This document shows, piece after piece, positions 14,283 through 15,943 of a stretch of 15,943 nucleotides of DNA (positions within the stretch are counted from its first letter, which is position 1; every line of letters begins with the position of its first letter). The DNA is from an uncultured Bacteroidota bacterium. Lineage in GTDB: Bacteria; Bacteroidota; Bacteroidia; Bacteroidales; F082. The stretch lies in contig UQNO01000041.1 of NCBI GenBank assembly GCA_900542475.1, forward strand, positions 1 to 15,943, given 5' to 3'. A program made the position numbers and the translations under genes. Under the pieces are notes generated by a model that made no database searches, was not told the origin of the DNA, and saw only the letters and a program-made list of their open reading frames with translations.

Positions 14283-15541
14283 TGAACAAACTTGATGAAA
14301 ACTTCGATGTGGAATATTCAAAAGAAATGAAAATATGCTTGGATACTGTTGACTGGAATATTTTATGGCAGCCCGGATCAAGCCCTCCTTACATTGAAAT
14401 CGGAACTGCATTTGAAGATGATGGCGAAGGTTTTATCATTAGCTACGAAAAATACATAGGGGCAAACCCATCTCATCTGTGGAATCATGGAAAAGATTCG
14501 ACATTTTTCCTTAAAACCGACTATGATTTGAATATAATAAAAAAAGGATTTTTCGAACATGAACGATGTAATAAATTGAACCACAGAAATCATTTCTTAT
14601 ATGACAGGGAAAATGATATATATCTGTACTATACAAGCATTATGCACATCGGTTTTTATGTGCGCCAATTCGATTCAGAATTCAATCTCATTAAAGAGAA
14701 TGTTATGAAAGGCACAACTGGGACTGGTAACCATGCAATTGCATTAAGAGATGAGGTCTACAATTGCCAAGGTATCACCCTAAAGCGCACATCTTCAAAC
14801 ACTACATTGGTCGGCAGCAGTGCTTTTATTGCTCATTTTTCAAAAAAAATTTATTTTGCAGGTTTATGCTTTGAGATAAATGACAATGCCAAACTAATTG
14901 ACAGTATGGAATTTGCACGTGATAATGGCTATACTTCGACCAACAAAACTGCTGTACCAAGCGGTTGTAGTATCGATTATTTTGAAGATAACAAAATTTT
15001 CTTTGGTGTCACACCCCACGCATGGTTTTCACACGGTCATTTCCCGGAATTTCAATATTTTGTTTTACGTTCGTTAGATCGAAATTTAAACACCACGAGT
15101 GAAATGTATTACGATATGGGTGTTGACAGCACCGCTTTGTGGATAAACACATTGAAAGCGACAAGAGACGGTGGATGTATAATAGCAGGACACTTCAGAA
15201 ACTACGTCGAGAATCCGCATGACAACCATCCGATAGCGTTCCACAGTGTGGTGAAGAAATTCCCTCCCGAGGCGTTCAACGGCATCGAGGAGGCCCACGA
15301 TAACGGCCTTAAAGTGGCTTTCGCCTACCCGAACCCCGGAAACAATGTCCTAAACATAAGAACGGCATTGCCGGATTCGCATGTCGAGGTTTATGATGCC
15401 AACGGCAAACTTGTTTTCAATCAAGATATTACAGACATCGTCACTTCGATTGACGTTGAAAAGTGGTCTTCCGGTATATATGTCTGGAAAGTGGTTTCAG
15501 ACGGCAAAGAAGCTGAAACGGGAAAGTGGGTTAGGGAGTGA
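14282..15541 (+). CDS. T9SS cargo protein with C-terminal sorting domain, probably 5'-truncated
   Basis: An open frame of 419 codons. Residues 1-340 have repeated strands of the kind xLDxxFDVxYSKE, KTDYDLNIIKKG, RQFDSEFNLIKEN and RSLDRNLNTTSE, each followed by a gap, which suggests a beta-propeller or WD-like surface domain of unknown ligand. Residues 345-419 are a type A T9SS C-terminal domain: YPNPGNNVLNI, then VEVYDANGKLV, WSSGIYVWKVV and a final KWVRE, which directs export through type IX secretion. No signal peptide is present and no ribosome-binding signal precedes ATG 14282. The upstream codons (YDAKII before the Met) continue the protein in frame back to about 14243, so this is probably the 3' part of a broken gene and is unlikely to be exported. 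A rho-independent terminator follows 35 bases after the stop. Confidence 0.75.
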   Translation: MNKLDENFDVEYSKEMKICLDTVDWNILWQPGSSPPYIEIGTAFEDDGEGFIISYEKYIGANPSHLWNHGKDSTFFLKTDYDLNIIKKGFFEHERCNKLNHRNHFLYDRENDIYLYYTSIMHIGFYVRQFDSEFNLIKENVMKGTTGTGNHAIALRDEVYNCQGITLKRTSSNTTLVGSSAFIAHFSKKIYFAGLCFEINDNAKLIDSMEFARDNGYTSTNKTAVPSGCSIDYFEDNKIFFGVTPHAWFSHGHFPEFQYFVLRSLDRNLNTTSEMYYDMGVDSTALWINTLKATRDGGCIIAGHFRNYVENPHDNHPIAFHSVVKKFPPEAFNGIEEAHDNGLKVAFAYPNPGNNVLNIRTALPDSHVEVYDANGKLVFNQDITDIVTSIDVEKWSSGIYVWKVVSDGKEAETGKWVRE

Positions 15542-15575
15542 CGGCTCGGAATGCCAACCGACACCTTATTAATAT

Positions 15576-15615
15576 AACAGAGATGGGACAAGAATCTGCC
15601 GTCTCTGTTTTTTTT
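15576..15615 (+). terminator. Rho-independent terminator
   Basis: Stem AACAGAGATGG (15576-15586) pairs with CCGTCTCTGTT (15599-15609), 11 base pairs with one T-G wobble, around a 12-base loop, and runs into eight consecutive T (15608-15615). It lies just after the T9SS cargo stop and would end the tRNA-Pro-to-cargo transcription unit. Confidence 0.85.
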
Positions 15616-15648
15616 GTAATAAATCAATCTGTTTTTTTTAGTTTGTCG

Positions 15649-15656
15649 TATCTTTG
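15649..15656 (+). promoter_or_regulatory. Possible upstream -7 box
   Basis: TATCTTTG matches TAnnTTTG and follows a T-rich stretch, but no ORF with a credible start lies close behind it. The next 120 bases (15661-15780) are strikingly C/G-rich for this genome (cgtcccgtcccctcccggcg at 15683-15702), with a small CGCCG/CGGCG stem (15680-15702). It could be the distal one of two promoters for the leader at 15836, or start a short RNA. Confidence 0.35.
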
Positions 15657-15774
15657 GCGTAAAATTTCCGTGTTCGTGGCGCCGTCCCGTCCCCTCCCGG
15701 CGTCCCCTTTGGTTCCCGTCGGCGTTGTTTTCCGGGCGTGCTCCCGTTGCAACCCGTTGATTTTCAGCGCGGAG

Positions 15775-15835
15775 AAAAAATGTTAAAAAAATTTCAAAAA
15801 AAGTGTCGCGCGTAAGGAAAAAGGTTGTACTTTTG
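15775..15835 (+). promoter_or_regulatory. Strong promoter with A-tract UP-like element
   Basis: TACTTTTG at 15828-15835 matches the -7 consensus. Upstream are two A-tract blocks (15775-15790 and 15791-15802, with a TTTC between), the sort of UP-like DNA found ahead of Bacteroidota rRNA promoters. The -33 region (about 15803-15808) reads GTGTCG, a poor TTTG match. No protein start follows within the window. Confidence 0.6.
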
Positions 15836-15943
15836 CAACCGCAATCGAGAGGGAATCGAGGTTGCGAGTTCTTTGAAAGCAATGAGCCAACAAAAGCATA
15901 GTCTGAAAGGTAAGGAACCCGAGAAATTCCAGGGAGACTACTG
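15836..15943 (+). other. Structured leader, probably of an rRNA operon (16S gene outside the window)
   Basis: Just after the -7 box, GCAACC (15835-15840) pairs with GGTTGC (15860-15865) around a loop holding two copies of AATCGAG. Next comes GAGTTCTTTGAAAGCAATGAG (15865-15885), which resembles the conserved TTCTTTGA-type stretch ahead of 16S rRNA in Bacteroidota. The remainder to 15943 has no start codon with a long frame. The 16S sequence itself (AGAGTTTGATCC-like) is not in the window, so the assignment is inference from the leader and promoter. Confidence 0.5.

Noticed and set aside
12447..15541. Integrated mobile element with att repeats at tRNA-Pro
   Set aside because: No integrase, no relaxase and no second copy of the tRNA 3' end is present in the window; kept only as a hypothesis in the findings.
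15538..15786. 82-codon ORF after the T9SS gene
   Set aside because: It reads through a rho-independent terminator and a GC-rich non-coding spacer, and has no family resemblance.
1..15943. CRISPR array, replication origin, toxin-antitoxin or restriction genes
   Set aside because: I looked for regularly spaced repeats, DnaA-box clusters and matching gene pairs and saw none.

Overview
The window looks like chromosomal DNA of a Bacteroidales-type bacterium (phylum Bacteroidota). The indications are a DPP7-like S46 dipeptidyl-peptidase, a LytS/LytTR two-component pair, a cargo protein with a type IX secretion (T9SS) C-terminal sorting domain, a Spi/C10-type cysteine peptidase remnant, and promoters of the Bacteroidota kind (TAnnTTTG at -7) with few classical Shine-Dalgarno sites. 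Species cannot be read from the sequence.

Layout. (1) Positions 1-4589, plus strand: the 3' end of glucose-6-phosphate isomerase, a U32-family protein of the TrhP/UbiU type, a PHP-domain phosphatase of the histidinol-phosphatase kind, and a secreted S46 dipeptidyl-peptidase. The first three overlap by 1 and 14 bases. A perfect 21-bp inverted repeat (4593-4636) forms a two-way terminator between this block and the next. (2) Positions 4635-10970, minus strand: a six-gene operon, transcribed as TolC-type outer-membrane factor, HlyD/MacA-type adaptor, MacB-type ATPase, MacB-type permease, LytS-type histidine kinase, LytTR response regulator. Junctions are overlaps or gaps of at most 21 bases. It encodes a complete tripartite ABC exporter together with its likely regulator; a -7 box and a 13-bp imperfect inverted repeat lie just upstream. 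(3) Positions 10971-12446: a decayed IS1380-type transposase fragment, thioredoxin reductase (minus strand), and a region between divergent promoters that carries a 7-bp tandem array.

(4) Positions 12447-15541, plus strand: tRNA-Pro(GGG) followed directly by gene debris. This comprises the C-terminal remnant of a tail-fibre/adhesin-like protein whose frame starts at the tRNA 3' end, a small cysteine-rich lipoprotein, the N-terminal half of a C10 (streptopain-family) peptidase broken by a frameshift and lacking its second catalytic half, and the 3' portion of a T9SS cargo protein, itself frameshifted near its 5' end. This is the accessory part of the window and looks like repeated recombination or deletion next to a tRNA gene.

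(5) Positions 15542-15943: a rho-independent terminator, a GC-rich spacer, then an A-tract-rich strong promoter and a structured leader that probably belongs to an rRNA operon whose 16S gene would begin beyond the window.

I do not see a clearly new molecular system. The least ordinary items are the mosaic remnant cluster at tRNA-Pro and the regulatory DNA in front of the exporter/two-component operon.
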